NCBI GenBank assembly: GCA_963932465.1
Contig: OZ010792.1
Coordinates: 281,773,836 to 281,837,835, forward strand
Direction: 5' to 3'
Source of the DNA: Maratus speciosus
Taxonomy: Eukaryota; Arthropoda; Arachnida; Araneae; Salticidae
DNA: 64,000 nucleotides
Shown: piece after piece, positions 32,062 to 44,557 of the stretch
How positions within the stretch are numbered: position 1 is the stretch's first letter
How the letters are laid out: the number at the start of each line of letters is the position of its first letter
The notes under the pieces: generated by a model
Seen by the model: the letters and a program-made list of their open reading frames with translations, nothing else
The model's database searches: none
What the model was told of the DNA's origin: nothing
Position numbers and translations under genes: made by a program

Positions 32062-33433
32062 TCGTTGTAATTTGTTAAATTGCTTTTTTTTGTTGTTGTT
32101 GTTTGTTTTGTTTTGTTTCAACGGCTAAAAAGAAACGAAAGTTAAAAATTCAGTTAACTTTGTTTCAGTTGCATAGTACTTTAGTTTCAGCGTTTTAGCG
32201 GAATGATACAGCTTTGTGCCACATATTTCTAGACGTTAGAACTAACGTAATGAATCGCAATAAAGAAATTCTAAGCTTACATTAATCTCCTGCAAGAGTA
32301 ACTTCATTATCTGTTACTTTTTTCGGGTTATTGCATTTTTTAAATGTTCATTCCATTTACAGACATCCTGCATGTATGTATACCTAGACGTCACGATGTT
32401 ATTAGAACCTCAATGAATTAACTGATTTAAAAGTCGATTATAAATAGCTGCAACAAATATTGCAGATAATGCAGGTCAACAAGTGAGGAATAACCTTTGT
32501 CTAAAATTATTAATCAACAACTGTAAACATTTCCTTAATTTGAAATCTTAATCTGGAACATTTCATTAACATTATTTCAGAACATTCAGTGCTATTAGAA
32601 CATTTCATTCACCATATTAGAACCAGGTTACAAATTTCAATCCTGTTTTGCCTATCAAAAGCTCTAATGAAATATGCCATACCTTTCAAAACTAAACTAT
32701 GACTCTGAATGTATCTGCATTTTTTTTAGGAAAATGAAAAAGAAAATACAATTATAGATATATAATGTCTTTTGATCTGCCAATATTCATCTCAATAGTT
32801 TCTTTAACATCTCTATTTCTTTAAGGTTTATCTTCTGAAAGGCACAGTTTCAATAACGTCAAATCTATTTACGAACTGTCACCTTTTCACATTTCGTTTG
32901 TTGAAATAAATACATGATCTACTCAGCGGCTTTTTAAAAGAGAATATTATTGTTAAATGCAACAAACATCTGTTGCCACAGATTTTATCAAATAAAGAGC
33001 ACAAAATAAACTGAAAAGAACACACCTAAAATGGACCTAAAATGTCACTGCCAGTCTATTTTTATTTAATTTTCTGAAAAAGAACTGCAAAAGATTCGTA
33101 ATGTATTTCGTGAAATAAAAACAGCGAGTGACACGCAATTTCGGGTTTTCAATAAGTATTTGTTTCTTTTTCTTTTACTCTTTTTTTTTTTTTTTTTTTT
33201 CTCTTATCACTTACTGATCAGAAAGATGACAGCTAGTCTAAAAAGAACTAGATTTTTTTTCTCATATCTCCTGTTTCTTTCTTTGGCTTATAATGTACTT
33301 TATGTCTTTATATGTATATTCAAAGAGGTCGTTGATTTATATTATGTATATAAAAAAAGACATTTTTTTCGATTCATCTTTACAAACATTGGCAGCATGC
33401 AATAATTATATTTTTTTTTTCAGGCTTAAAAGC
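32062..33433. other. Non-coding stretch
   Basis: No gene is seen. It has GTT/GTTTT repeats at 32085-32120 and a T-run at about 33179-33200. Confidence 0.45.
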
Positions 33434-33960
33434 AAAACTTCCTGTTCCAAGTAGCTCAGTTTGTTGGCCCATCATTGGCAGTTTTTGGAGTAAAAATTTC
33501 CTGTCCCAAGTAGCACAATTTGTTGGCCCATCGTTGGCAGTTTCTGGTGTCAAAACTTCCTGACCAAAGTAACACAGTTTGTTAGCCCATCGTTTGCAGT
33601 TTGTGGTGTCAAAACTTCCTGTCCCAAGTAGCACAGTTTGTTGGCCCATCGTTGACAGTTTTTGGAGTCAAAACATCCTGTCCCAAGTAGTACAGTTTGT
33701 TGATCCATCGTTGGCAGTTTGTGGTGTCAAAACTTCCTGTTCCAAGTAGCACAGTTTGTTGGCCCATCGCTGGCAGTTTGTGGTGTCAAAACTTCCTGTT
33801 CCAAGTAGCACAGTTTGTTGGCCCATCGTTGGTAGTTTCTGGAGCCAAAACTTCATGTCCCAAGTAGCAGAGTTTATAGGCCCATCGTATAAACTTTTGG
33901 AGTTTTGGAGTTTTTGGAGTCAAAACTAAGCAGTACAGTTTCTTGGCCTATCGTTGGCGG
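33434..33960. repeat. 59-bp minisatellite, about nine units
   Basis: Units of 59 bp follow the pattern AAAACTTCCTG, CCAAGTAGCACAGTTTGTTG, GCCCATCGTTGGCAGTTT, then TGGTGTC or TGGAGTC. The start-to-start distance is 59 at 33434-33493. The last units are irregular. Because 59 is not a multiple of three, the minus-strand frames through it (33380-33856) are artefacts of repetition. Confidence 0.92.
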
Positions 33961-34479
33961 TTTTTGGATACCGTTGGGAAATGGTAGGGTTGGCAAATGG
34001 TTGGTAAATGGTAGGTGATGAAATCCCTCTAATTTTGAGCGTATCCGAGCAACGACCAGTTGGGTCATTGCTGGATCCTCGTTGGCAAATGGTTCATTGG
34101 CTAATGGCACAGCAAGACTCTTACTGCACGCTAACGTGGAATGACAATTAGCCAACAATTACCGAACATTGGCCCAGCCATTTTTTGCTATTTGCGCGTT
34201 TCTTTCAAACAAAATTTGGCACAGAATTCGAACTAAAACTCTAATGTAAAGCCCAATCTAAAAAGCGACATAAAAACTGGAATCGTGATTCCGTGACAAA
34301 AGAATAACATTTCGGATCCTTTTAAATTATTTCTAACATTGAAGGTGCTGTTATATACTAATGGGATAAAATTTTTATTTTCGCGACTTTTTCTTATGAA
34401 CAGCTTATCAGGGTGAGAGTATATATACTAAAATTTCAATTATCCGAAATTTCAAATATCCAGATGATTATCTAAAAAC

Positions 34480-34740
34480 TAAATCTGCGGCGCAACAAAT
34501 CCACTAAAGACATTGGCCTACAGTGCACTGCCCTGTTTTCTTGGCCATGGGATCTGCGGTGCTATACAGCATATGCTCCGATTACTTGATCAGCCTAGCG
34601 TGGGGCTGGCTCTAAGCGTTTAATTTTCAAGTAATCTTGGTATTCTTTTTATCGACCCCGAACGGATAAAAGTTTGAGAGAACCTTGTCCTGTCCGCACT
34701 TCGGAATCGAACTTTACATCACTAAGCTACTGGGCTTCCC
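34480..34740 (-). repeat. Possible SINE-like repeat with box-A/B-like motifs
   Basis: On the minus strand TAGCTTAGTG (34720-34729) and GTTCGATTCC (34703-34712) resemble polymerase III box A and box B, but they are only 7 bases apart, far closer than in a tRNA. The G+C-richer segment that follows has the sort of composition seen in SINE bodies. No second copy is in the window. Confidence 0.25.
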
Positions 34741-35159
34741 AGATGTTTATCATGAAATAAAAAATCTCATTAAAAAAAAAAAGAAAGAAAACCTTTCGAA
34801 CCAAGCTCGAACTATATGTATCTGTGGGTAAAAATATTATTTCCTTCAAAAAATATTAAAATTGATGTTTAATTGGAATTTTTTTAATATGCATCTGAAT
34901 AATAAGTCGGCGTTTCTCCAATTTTGGAGATTATATGTTTCTTTATTCTTTTATTTTAAGAAAAAACCGAAAAATTCACTTGTATTTTTTTAATTTTTCA
35001 CTGCGACAGAGCAATTAACTTGGCTAGACATATTCAGCACCTTTAAGTGTTTTCATCGCTTATAAATCGCAAAACACTTTATTGGCGTTTTTTTTTTTTT
35101 TTTTTTTTTTTGTGACCAGAATAATCAAGGAGAATGTGAAGATATTTTATAAAGCAAAG

Positions 35160-35190
<31 letters not shown>

Positions 35191-36150
35191 AAATTTTAGA
35201 TAGTAGAAAACAGAACTTGTACATTATTATTAGCGACAAAGTCCCATTTTTTTATTACGAACTTTCCTCTCGACGTCAAAAAAACCGTATTTCACTTTAC
35301 TACAAAAGCTGCAGGAAATCAATAGTAACTTTTGAAACGTACAACTTTAGTCACAACGACCGTATGGCTTTCGACTTTATTGCTCATACATTACTACTAA
35401 AAATCACCATTCTTATTAATTATAACCATTCAGCAATTTTCTAAGTATTGTTTATTGACGCACAATATTATATTGACGCACAATATTATAAAAAATAATA
35501 ATAATTAAAAAAAAAGATCAAGAGTTCGCGAAAATTTAATCTGTTTTGTATCAATATTCGTACGCTACTATGTTGCTATTGCTATTCATTCCGCTGCTAA
35601 ATGATACAAAGTATTCTTCAACCTAAATCCTCTTCTTCCTCTTTATTTCCCATTCTTCTTAATTACTACCATTCAGCACTTTTCATCTCAACTCTCTCGC
35701 ACTTCAGCTGTCACCCGTCGTCTGATACAATCCGCGTGGAACCACCTCTGGGCTACGCCCCACTTATGAGTAAAAAAATAAAATGTGTAAAAAAATGGAC
35801 GTGTTATAAAATGCAATAGAAGGGGAGAAAATATACAAGTAACCCATCTTGCAGCGGAAATGAAGCAGACTTCAAAATGCTGCAAATAACGCAGTAGGTA
35901 AAGAGGGAGAAGAGAAAATGCATTCATTGAAGCATGGGCACTTCTTTAATACCTGTCTCTGTCTTTTTCATGCCTTTTAATGATGATAATATTTTTCTAG
36001 TGCTTCTGAATAGCGACAAGGTGATCTTTTCATGATCTTTTCATGATCCGTGTTTTTTAAAGCTGAAAAATATAGTGTCCGATTTAAAATAAAAATGTCG
36101 AAGACTTGTCGATTTGATACATTTATCGGAATTGAAGGGAATATGGGAAA
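34741..36150. other. Non-coding stretch
   Basis: Contains a T-run (about 35090-35111), a direct two-copy 18-bp repeat (TTGACGCACAATATTATA, about 35454-35490), and a weak duplication of an ACCATTCTTATTAATTA-like block (about 35407 and 35650). No credible gene is seen. Confidence 0.4.
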
Positions 36151-36151
36151 A

Positions 36152-36900
36152 TGTAAATTCCGTCGAACCTCGTTAGAGTGAACTTGCTTAACGTGAACTG
36201 CTTTTAAAACATGAATTGTTCTTGCAATCCTGATAACATGAATTGCTTTTGAAATTCTGATAACATGAATTACTATTAACATAAACAAATTTTAATTCCT
36301 CTTGAGATTCACGTTAACGATGTTTGGCTGTTGTGGGGAAATATAAAACATTTAATATAGCATAATATCGTCCGGACAAACAATACTTAAAGTTAAAATC
36401 GAAGAAAAAAAAATGCAAGTTCAGTCAAGACTCGTAAACATTGATTCGCTTAACCGGAACCGGAATTACTTTTAACATGGATTGATCTGACAATCCTGAT
36501 AACACGATTTACTTTTAACATAAAAATAATAATAATAATAATTCCCCTTGAGATTCACGTTAGCGATGTTTGGCTGAAAATGTAAAACTTTTAATGTAAC
36601 ATAATGTCGTCCGGATAAACAATACTTAGAGCTGAATTTGTAGGAAATATTTAAAAAAAATGTAAAAATGTAAATTCAGTCTAACCTCGTTAGCGTGAAC
36701 TCGCTTAACGTGAACTCGCTTAACATGAACTGCTTTTAACACGAATTGTTATTGCAATCCTGATAATTACTCTTGACATAAACAAATCTTAATTCTCCTT
36801 CAGATTCACGTTAACGATGTTTGAATGTTGTAGGAAAATACAAAATACTTGATGTAACATAGTATTGTCCAGATAAAATAATACTTAAACTGAATTTTAA
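36152..36900. repeat. Three tandem units of ~258 bp
   Basis: Units begin at about 36152, 36415 and 36669 with (G)TAAATTC(C/A)GTC(G/T)AACCTCG-like sequence. They continue through GCTTAACGTGAAC, CAATCCTGATAA, ATTCACGTTA(A/G)CGATGTTTG and GT(C/)CGGA(C/T)AAACAATACTTA, all in the same order. Divergence is moderate. Short CTTAACGTGAACTCG sub-repeats occur inside. It is non-coding. Confidence 0.8.
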
Positions 36901-37511
36901 TGAGATATAGAAAAATCGTGAGATGAAATTAGATAAATAAATATGTGAAAAGATATTTCTGAAACGAGAAGTCGAATAGCGTATTTTTTTATATCATAAT
37001 AGTAGTAACCGTTAAGTTTTGAAATTTTTTCTAGATACATTGCCATTTATATTATACTCCATATTGTATAGTGTTCAAATGATATTATTTTTTAAACGCC
37101 TCGAAGTTAAATTGCAATGAATATCTTTTAACTTGTTTTTGTTATAGTGTAAATTACATTTTACAATCAAACCAATATTCTTCGTGCAAAAATTCTGCGT
37201 AATATTTCCTCCTAAAAATACTAATACTAGGTATACTTTAAAGCAAAACACAATACACCAGCAAAATCCATTCCCTAAAACCATCATTAGCCCTCCTTAT
37301 AACAATAAATTACCTTAATGCTCAGTTACATCTATATATTAAGTAATTTTTGAACCCCTTTAATCTAGAAGCAGTGGGTAAATGCTTGACTTCCTCATGG
37401 TGTAATATCACACTGAATAAATTTAAAATTAAAAAAAGGGTATAGTTCTGAAGAACATACGTAGTGCATTTGATAATTGTTATTACTTTCAGTAAAAATG
37501 ATCACAGCAGG

Positions 37512-37560
<49 letters not shown>
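37512..37560. repeat. (ATT)n microsatellite
   Basis: About 16 uninterrupted ATT units, followed by degenerate TTTATT repeats to about 37710. Short isoleucine- or tyrosine-rich frames here are repeat artefacts. Confidence 0.95.
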
Positions 37561-37746
37561 AAGAAATTCTTATTTATTTCTTTATTATTATTATCAATTT
37601 TTACTTATTCATTTACTTATTTATTTATTATCATCATGATTATTAATATTTATTTATTTAATTGTTTATTTAATATCATCATTATTATTAATTTTCATTT
37701 ATACATTTATTTTATATTCTTTGTATTCATAAATTATATTCCAACT

Positions 37747-38560
37747 TGCGATATTTATTTAATAGGGATTATTCCGTAGGACCTTTAAACGAAGTACAAG
37801 TATTTAAAAAATGCATATATGTATGTAAGTGTAATGTAAATTCGGCTTCATTCAAATACTATCTCAAAACTTATCGTGGAAAAACTTCCCTAACATTAGT
37901 ATTCAAATATATTCTACCTTCGCTAAACTACTGAGAAAATCTGAAGCACCCAGATGGGTGGAGAAAAAGTGAAAGTTCTCCAAGTAGAAAGTTTTCACAG
38001 TGGCTATCATTTCAAAATGTGAATCACTCAAAGAAAAAGAAAAAAAAAAAAAAAAAAAAGGAAAGGAGTTTTAAGGAAATGATATCTAGTTCATGTATGG
38101 GTTATTTTCTCTGACAATTTGCATCCCCTACATTATCCAAGAAAGGAAACTGAGCAATATAGAAGCAAGTTTACTTTCTACATCATCCTGTAGGGTTATT
38201 GTCAATAACTAAATTGCTTTACATACCAGAATTTTATCCAAAAGAAAATTTTATTCATGACAGTGCACTTTTTCCGCATATCTTAGATTGTTTTAACTTT
38301 TTTTTTTTCTTTTTCTCAATTCGTCTAGACTGTTTTGGATTCAGTTTTTATGAATCAAAATGTTTAGTGTTTCTATACATGAATAAAGATAGAATCGCTT
38401 GTTCTTTTAACAAGGACATTTTCTAACTTCATAAAAGGCAAATGTAGTTCATACAGAAAAACAAAATTTCTTCATCGAGTCTCTTCGACTTCTTAATTTA
38501 AAACCATTGATGCTTTCACTGAAAAAAAAATGGGTTCTCAAAATTGAGTAAGTATTTTAA
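37747..38560. other. Non-coding, no recognised feature
   Basis: A+T-rich, with an A-run near 38040-38060. Confidence 0.4.
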
Positions 38561-38564
38561 TTAC

Positions 38565-38705
38565 GTCACATGTGCATCCCAAGTGCTTTTTTTTTTACAT
38601 ACCGCTAGAGTGGCGTAATGCTCTTTTCGTACACCTGCATTGGTGCATTTGAGCATCACGTGACTCCAGCGGTCTGTAAAAAAAGATACGTGGAATGCAC
38701 CGTGG
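38565..38705. repeat. Imperfect hairpin with ~60-bp arms
   Basis: The left part (TGTGCATCCCAAGTGC, T-run, CATACCGCTAGAGT, GTAATGCTC) pairs with the inverted right part (GAGCATCACGTGACTCCAGCGGTCTG, A-run, CACGTGG-like, GAATGCACC). The loop is about 30 bases. It probably represents a small foldback MITE, but its limits are uncertain. Confidence 0.5.
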
Positions 38706-38755
38706 TAGCTTGTCTATTTCGTTAGCCTCGCTCAAAATAGTTCCAATCCAAATGT

Positions 38756-38905
38756 ACTCAAAATTGAGAAACACATGTACTCATTTCTGATTCCATGGAT
38801 GTGTTCAAATACAAACCGCCATGTACTCATTTTTGATCTCATGGATGTATTCAATTATGAACTGTTATGTACTCATTTTTGATTGACATTGACATCAAGG
38901 ACGTT
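38756..38905. repeat. Short degenerate tandem repeat (ATGTACTCATTTTTGAT)
   Basis: Three units of about 47 bp with ATGTACTCATTT(C/T)TGAT and CATGGATGT(G/A)TTCAA. Related TACTCAAAATTGAG and CTCATTTTTCAG motifs recur at 38533, 39129 and 39190, suggesting a larger repeat. Confidence 0.6.
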
Positions 38906-39221
38906 GACGAAGCAAGCATAACAACAATGCAATGTAATCTTACGCATTATGAAAGAGACGCAAGATATAGTTCCTACCGAGGAACAAAAATGTAGTATTA
39001 TTCCCTGATTTCCAGGGTGTATTTCATTGTTTTCCTATTAATGAACATATTATATACCGTCATGAACGAAATAAACCATTACAAAGTACAAAAGTATCGT
39101 TTCGTTCGGGTTTGATAACACATGATGTTTCAAAATTGAGAAAACATAGGTTTATTTTTGACTCAACTATACTCAATTAGTACATCTATTTACTCATTTT
39201 TCAGTACTTTATTTCTTCCAG

Positions 39222-41877
39222 TGTTTATTTAACTTGGTTTCACTGTACAGATCAAATGTGGCAACGTAAGTAATATTTTATTTTATTTATGCACACTGTA
39301 AAAAAAAATACAAATATTTCTGAGTTTTGGAAAGTAACAATATCCCCATCAGAATTACCCACGAATGTGAAAAGAATTCTTTATCTTTAGGAACTTCAAA
39401 AACCAATATATTTTCAAGATTTAAAGGATCATTTATAAAAACAGTGTTTCCTTTGCTGCCACTGATTTTCAGAAACGTTTACGAATGGTTTTTATAATTA
39501 ATTAATCCATTTTCTTAACATAAAATGTAGTTTTTCTAATGCTATCCATTCCCAAGTAAACATGTGATATTACTTGGGAATAACATAAAGTAACATGTTA
39601 TGTTATTTTATGTTGTTCAACAAATATATTTTACAGACAAATATGATAAATTAAGAACAATAATATGCGTGTATTCCAGGAATGCGTGTATTCCTGGGTT
39701 AAATAAGGCGAATATTACTATTCGGAAAATATGTTATTCAAATCCCATGACCTGTAGGATTCTTGTCATTGTCATAAGCGGTGATAATTTGAACCAGTAT
39801 CAGAAATTCGCGTGACAAAAACACAATATTTTAGATCAGAAATCTTAGCTGAATTACCAACTGTTTACTTAAAAAATAATAATTTTAATTGCATTCTAAA
39901 AATATTTTTTTGATAATTTTAAATTTCTTTTCTCCTCTACACTGCAATGAAAGGTAAAAGTCGAATGATAGATAAGATTAGATTCAAAACATAGCATATC
40001 TGTATGTACGGCGCCAAATATGAGATTATATGTTTCAAAAGATTTCTATTCAGTTAAAAAAAAGAAAGAAAGAAAGAAAAGAAAAACGAGTTCTTTTAAA
40101 CATCTGTAAAAGTATAAATTTTATCTATTCTTTTTTTTTTTTTCGCTCTGATTATATCATGTTCAAAGAAATTCCTAGAAAGATACAAACATCATTATAC
40201 GTTTTTAATTTCGTATGTGGAAGAACTGGAAATTATGATAAGACTATTATGGGGATAATAATGTTACACTTAAATAATGCTACATTATTTTAAGAACAAG
40301 TTTTACTGAATGGTTTTAACGAAAATTGAAATATAGATATTATATTTCAAAATAAATATTTTTGGTGTAATATTCTTTAATTTACATACATACATACACA
40401 CACAATCCATGAAGGATTTTGACTCCCCTTAATACATTTAATATATTCTTTAATTTACATTTCAAAATAGTAAGAGCTGTCTTTATTTGTCTTTTACATG
40501 TGTTTTACACGAAAATTTCATACTCCTTCAGAGATGAGATTCATTATTAATATAAAAAAAGCATTTTCAAGCAATGAAAAAACAAAATCTTCATTATTCT
40601 AATAACCAAGATGGGTTTTTCTTTTAATGTGCTCTATAGAAAAGTTATTAAGAGGAAAACATTACATATAACAACAAAAGAAAAAACTTAAACTATATTC
40701 TATATAACGTGTTGCAATAAGTTAGAATTTAATAATGTCTTTTAAAAACAATCTCCCATGTTCTTTTGAACTTTCAAGCTCAAATGGCGTTTATGACAAA
40801 AGAAAAAACATTTCTTTGATTATGAATTTATGATTACTTTATGTACGGATTTCTTCAAATGTCTTATGCAAGGTGTATTGTTGAAGAATCTTACATTCAT
40901 ATTATCATACACACTTCGAAGTTGATGTTTTCAGAAAAAGAAGAAAAATATTTAGCAGAAAGACGAATGTTTTTTAAATACAGAAAATAAATAATAACGT
41001 TTAAATCCGAAGTTAAATATATATTTCATCTCTTATTTCAATTTGCATTTGAATTTTGTAAGGTAACTTAACTTCGAAATACGATGCCAGACATTTTAAA
41101 AAGGAAAATTATAATAAAGAAAAACTGCTCTGATTTGACCTTTTTTAATGATAAATAAATAGGTTTTTACGGCAAACGGGAATGTGTATTTGTATTTCGC
41201 ACGTAATAGCAAATTGTATGATTTTTGAACTATGGCACTTTCGAAATATGTGTTCTCATTTCATAACGGTACAGGTACCGTAAAAATGCGTTTCACATTT
41301 TAAATTGTGGCAATAGCTTATAAATTTAATTTTTTTTTCTCAATTTGCTTCCTAACATTTGGGAGAAAGAGTACACGTCAATAATAAAAGAATCATTAAT
41401 AGTCATCCGAACAATAGAAGTTTAAACTTAAATGCTTCAATGAAAATGAAAGCGGATTAATAACACCCATTCATAGTTAATACTAAACGTACGGGGATTT
41501 TACCCAAGTTTAATAAAAATGCTTCACATCAGATTTTCTTTTAGCTATTCACCTATTTTATAAAGTTCATTTATGCAGGAAGGATTTATATTCTATTTAT
41601 TTTAAGAAGAAATATCTGGGTTGAATCGAAATATTTTCACTTGGTACTGGTTAAATGACTGGTTATTATATACTTAACATTTATTTTTTTATGTATCAGG
41701 CTTATGTATCAGGCTTATATTATAGGCTCATATTATCAGCCTGTCGACTTATCATTACAAATTTGATTAATTTAAGTTTTAGTTATTAATATTATCTAGA
41801 CTATCCAACCCGGGCATCCTGGGTTGCTGAACGTAACTGAAAAACATTCTTTGTATGAAAACTGTAATAGGTTTTTT
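39222..41877. other. Non-coding stretch
   Basis: About 2.6 kb without a recognised gene. It contains simple (GAAA)n sequence at about 40060, a small GTATCAGGCTTAT tandem at 41694-41745 and otherwise A+T-rich sequence. This is the longest part of the window with no identified repeat. Confidence 0.45.
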
Positions 41878-42421
41878 AGGTGCGTTCGTAATTATATAAA
41901 TACGTAGCACCTATAGTCGTCGTTCAGTCCGTCCGTCTGACCGTCCGTCTGTCTGTCCGCATATAACAGAGCAAAAACTACCCAACCGAATGGTCTGAAA
42001 TTTTTAATATATGATTGTTGCAAAATTTTGTCGAGCCATTTCAAATTTTATGAAAATCGGATGTATAGTTTAATTACAGGGACAGTCAAAAGTTTTTCTT
42101 TACATTACGGCCAATGGGAAAAATTATTACAAGTGCATTTTAATGATGTTACAGCCTTCCGAATGGTCTGAAATTTTAAAGATATAATTGTTGCAAAATT
42201 TTGTCGAGCCATTTCAAATTTTAGGAAAATCGGATGTATAGTTTAATTACAGGACAGTCAAAAGTGTTCTGTTACATTACGGGGAATGGGAAAAAAATTA
42301 TTGGAAGTGCATTTTTATGATGTTACAGACTATGCACTTTATGAAGTGCAAAAAATATACATTCAGTACAATATGGGGTGCAAAAAATAATTATAAAACT
42401 AGTTATAGTACGAACGCACCT
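41878..42421 (+). mobile_element. Repeat with 13-bp inverted ends (relative at 21685-23081)
   Basis: AGGTGCGTTCGTA at 41878-41890 is matched inverted at 42409-42421. The interior has CCGTCCGTCTGACCGTCCGT and a direct duplication of about 172 bp (from about 41988 and 42159; shared AATGGTCTGAAATTTT, TTGTCGAGCCATTTCAAAT and CGGATGTATAGTTTAATTAC). The other copy shares some sequence beyond these ends, so the true borders may lie outside them. Confidence 0.6.
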
Positions 42422-42467
42422 CATTTGCCACGTTTGACGAGCAATTTCCAACTTGTTACTTTTTATA

Positions 42468-42959
42468 TTCCCTCCATCCCAAATTAGTTGCTACATTTAG
42501 GTCGAAAATTTTGTTCCAAATTAGTTGCTACATTTCAAGCGGGTGGAATCATAAATAACTTCCGATGCAGTTTTGTAGATCGATGCCAAGAAAATCATAC
42601 TACAATGAATATAACACGGTATACTAGGAGGTAGAAGAAAATGTTAACTTGAATGTGAATTAATGGGACGATAATTGCAATTATGCGAATAGCAATTTAG
42701 AAAATACCCTAAAGAAGGAAATTAATAATAAAGAGCGTAATGCTGTACTGCAATTTTTACTGCAATATCTGAAAAATTATAAACTAAGTCGTGCTGCTAT
42801 AAATTCTGCAACGATTGAATTTAATGTCCATCGTAATACAATATCCCGTTTGTGGAATCAAGCAAAATCGTCAAAAATAAATGATGATAAAATTTACAAT
42901 TTAACCCGGGAGGACTCGCCTGATAGACCCAGAGTGCGTATGGCTTATACAATTGTCAC

Positions 42960-42960
<1 letters not shown>
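42468..42960 (+). mobile_element. 5' fragment of a mariner with Stowaway-like terminus
   Basis: After TA at 42466-42467 the sequence TTCCCTCCATCCCAAATTAG resembles the CTCCCTCC(G/A)TCCC terminus of plant Stowaway MITEs and their mariner-like relatives. The AATTAGTTGCTACATT motif is repeated about 35 bp further in. About 200 bp downstream is an open frame with a matching type of HTH. The right half is missing: sequence similarity ends at a long (TA)n tract. Confidence 0.55.

Positions 42961-42963
<3 letters not shown>
42664..42963 (+). pseudogene. N-terminal remnant of a mariner-type (DD39D-like) transposase
   Basis: An open frame of about 100 codons without a start ATG. It includes NNKERNAVLQFLLQYLKN, then LSRAAINSATIEFNVHRN and TISRLWNQAK. 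This layout (a charged helix, then 'fxVxrxTixRiWxxak') is what I know from the N-terminal HTH of plant-type mariner transposases such as those mobilising Stowaway. No catalytic domain follows because the (TA)n tract begins at 42962. The family assignment is from memory of the motif layout, not a search. Confidence 0.5.

Positions 42964-43018
<55 letters not shown>
42962..43018. repeat. (TA)n microsatellite
   Basis: About 27 TA units ending in TTTT, directly after the transposase remnant. Confidence 0.97.
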
Positions 43019-43020
<2 letters not shown>

Positions 43021-43239
43021 AAGTAATCTTCAACTTATTTTATCGAGAACTTTTAACAACTGTCTCCGACTAAATAAGGGCAGTGTTGCCAGTGGGCTAC
43101 TTTTTCTAAATTCAAATTTCTTGATTGGCACCACTTTTTTGAAACATTAAAATTCGCCTTATTTAGTGGCATATTAATTAAATGGGAAACAAAAGGGATT
43201 TTACAATTTCAAAGAAAATTAAAAATGATAAAAAAAAAA

Positions 43240-44030
43240 ATCACTAAATCAAGATACAGTTTTTAAACCGATTGAATTTGAAGGAGCATTTTTCCCCCCG
43301 TTCGACGGTGCAAAAATTGAAATGGTGTAATGTGTAAAAGTTAATTAAATTTAAAAAAATCAAAAAACCCGACTGCATAAAAGCGAATTAATTAATTATT
43401 TCTCATCAATGTTAAACTATTTTTTTTAAATTACTTACCTATTTTTTTTATAATTTACTTGTATTGAGGACTTTTAAGTTGTGTTTAATTTTTAGTTCCT
43501 ATCTATAAACACGGTTTTGATGCCGATAAATGTCTATGATGGTTAGAGTTGCAGTAAAGCTAGAAATCCTACCTACACAACTTCCAGGTTGTGTAATATT
43601 TAAACGGAGCTTCTGATTGTAAAATAGTGAATGAAACATCGTCTTAATTTTGAAAGACCTATCCAATGATACACCACTCAATAGAGTGCGTAAAAAAAAT
43701 TTTCGTGTCTACCGCCATTTTGTATTTTACGGCCGCAATTTTGAATTTATAAAAACAAAGCCTAGCCTATAACCATCGGACGGTTAAGACAAATCCATAG
43801 AGACCTCATTCATTAAAATCCATCCCAGCCGTTGGGATGTTTCGAGAATATAAAGAAATCCACATATCCAGATACGCGTAAAACGCATAACCCTTCTTGG
43901 CAGTCGGGTAAAAATAAACTGCAGTAAATGCAAAATTTATTGATCAAGTCTTGCCACTCACATGTCAATATGACGACAGCATTACTAACGGAGATGTTTT
44001 TACTTTACATCATAGATTAAAAAATAAATA
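43240..44030. repeat. Fragments of the 841-1407 repeat family
   Basis: 43240-43340 shares GATACAGTTTTTAAAC, TTCGACGGTGCAAAAATTGA and TGTAAAAGTTA blocks with 1215-1310. 43930-44020 shares TTGCCACT, GTCAATATGACG and TTTTTACTTTA with 1345-1395 and 5270-5325. The roughly 600 bp between them is unrelated, so the copy is probably split by an insertion or rearranged. Confidence 0.4.
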
Positions 44031-44530
44031 AATAAATAAATAGCGCATAAAAATTTTCCCTCGAATCACCAGGCATGTTCCGAACAGAGACAAAATTTAT
44101 GATGAATATAAACAGTACCTTTTTTATTAACAAAAAAACATACAAAACATATGTCGGGAGAAAAATTACTAATCTTTGCTTTGAGCATTCAACAAATGAG
44201 ATTTTCTTTCAATCCTGATTTCTATATAAAGGAATTCTCTGCAGTTATATTTTTATTATTTGATTCTCGTTTTACTCGTAACTTGGTCGATCCAGTTAGC
44301 ATTTTATCTAGAGTTTGCTTTCTTTCTTCTTTCTTTCTTATATGATTGAACTAAAGTACGTTATCAGTACGTTTTCTTCGATGTATTTCATGGCGAATTC
44401 AGTTTCTTTTTAACTGGGTTATTTAACTCTTTTAAAGAAAAATGTAGGTCAGAAGTTTTTTTAAAGTGGCTTTTCAGATATCTATCTGAAAAGTGAGTAC
44501 AACCGAAAAAGTATAATGCACAGTCTCGAA

Positions 44531-44557
44531 CAAAAAAAAAAAAAAAAAAAAAAAAAA
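44531..44557. repeat. A-run of about 27
   Basis: Homopolymer tract with no element boundary recognised beside it. Confidence 0.9.

Noticed and set aside
33380..33856. Two minus-strand frames of 62 and 89 residues with repeated WANKLCYFGQEVLT-like motifs
   Set aside because: Direct translation of the 59-bp minisatellite; the unit is not a multiple of three and all frames behave alike.
36152..36900. CRISPR-like spaced repeats
   Set aside because: Units are long, diverged, contiguous tandem copies without unique spacers, in a eukaryotic setting.
37464..37779. Tyrosine- or isoleucine-rich frames
   Set aside because: Translation of the (ATT)n microsatellite.
42953..43150. 65-residue frame with (IY)n
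   Set aside because: Translation of the (TA)n tract and following sequence, in a different frame from the transposase remnant.
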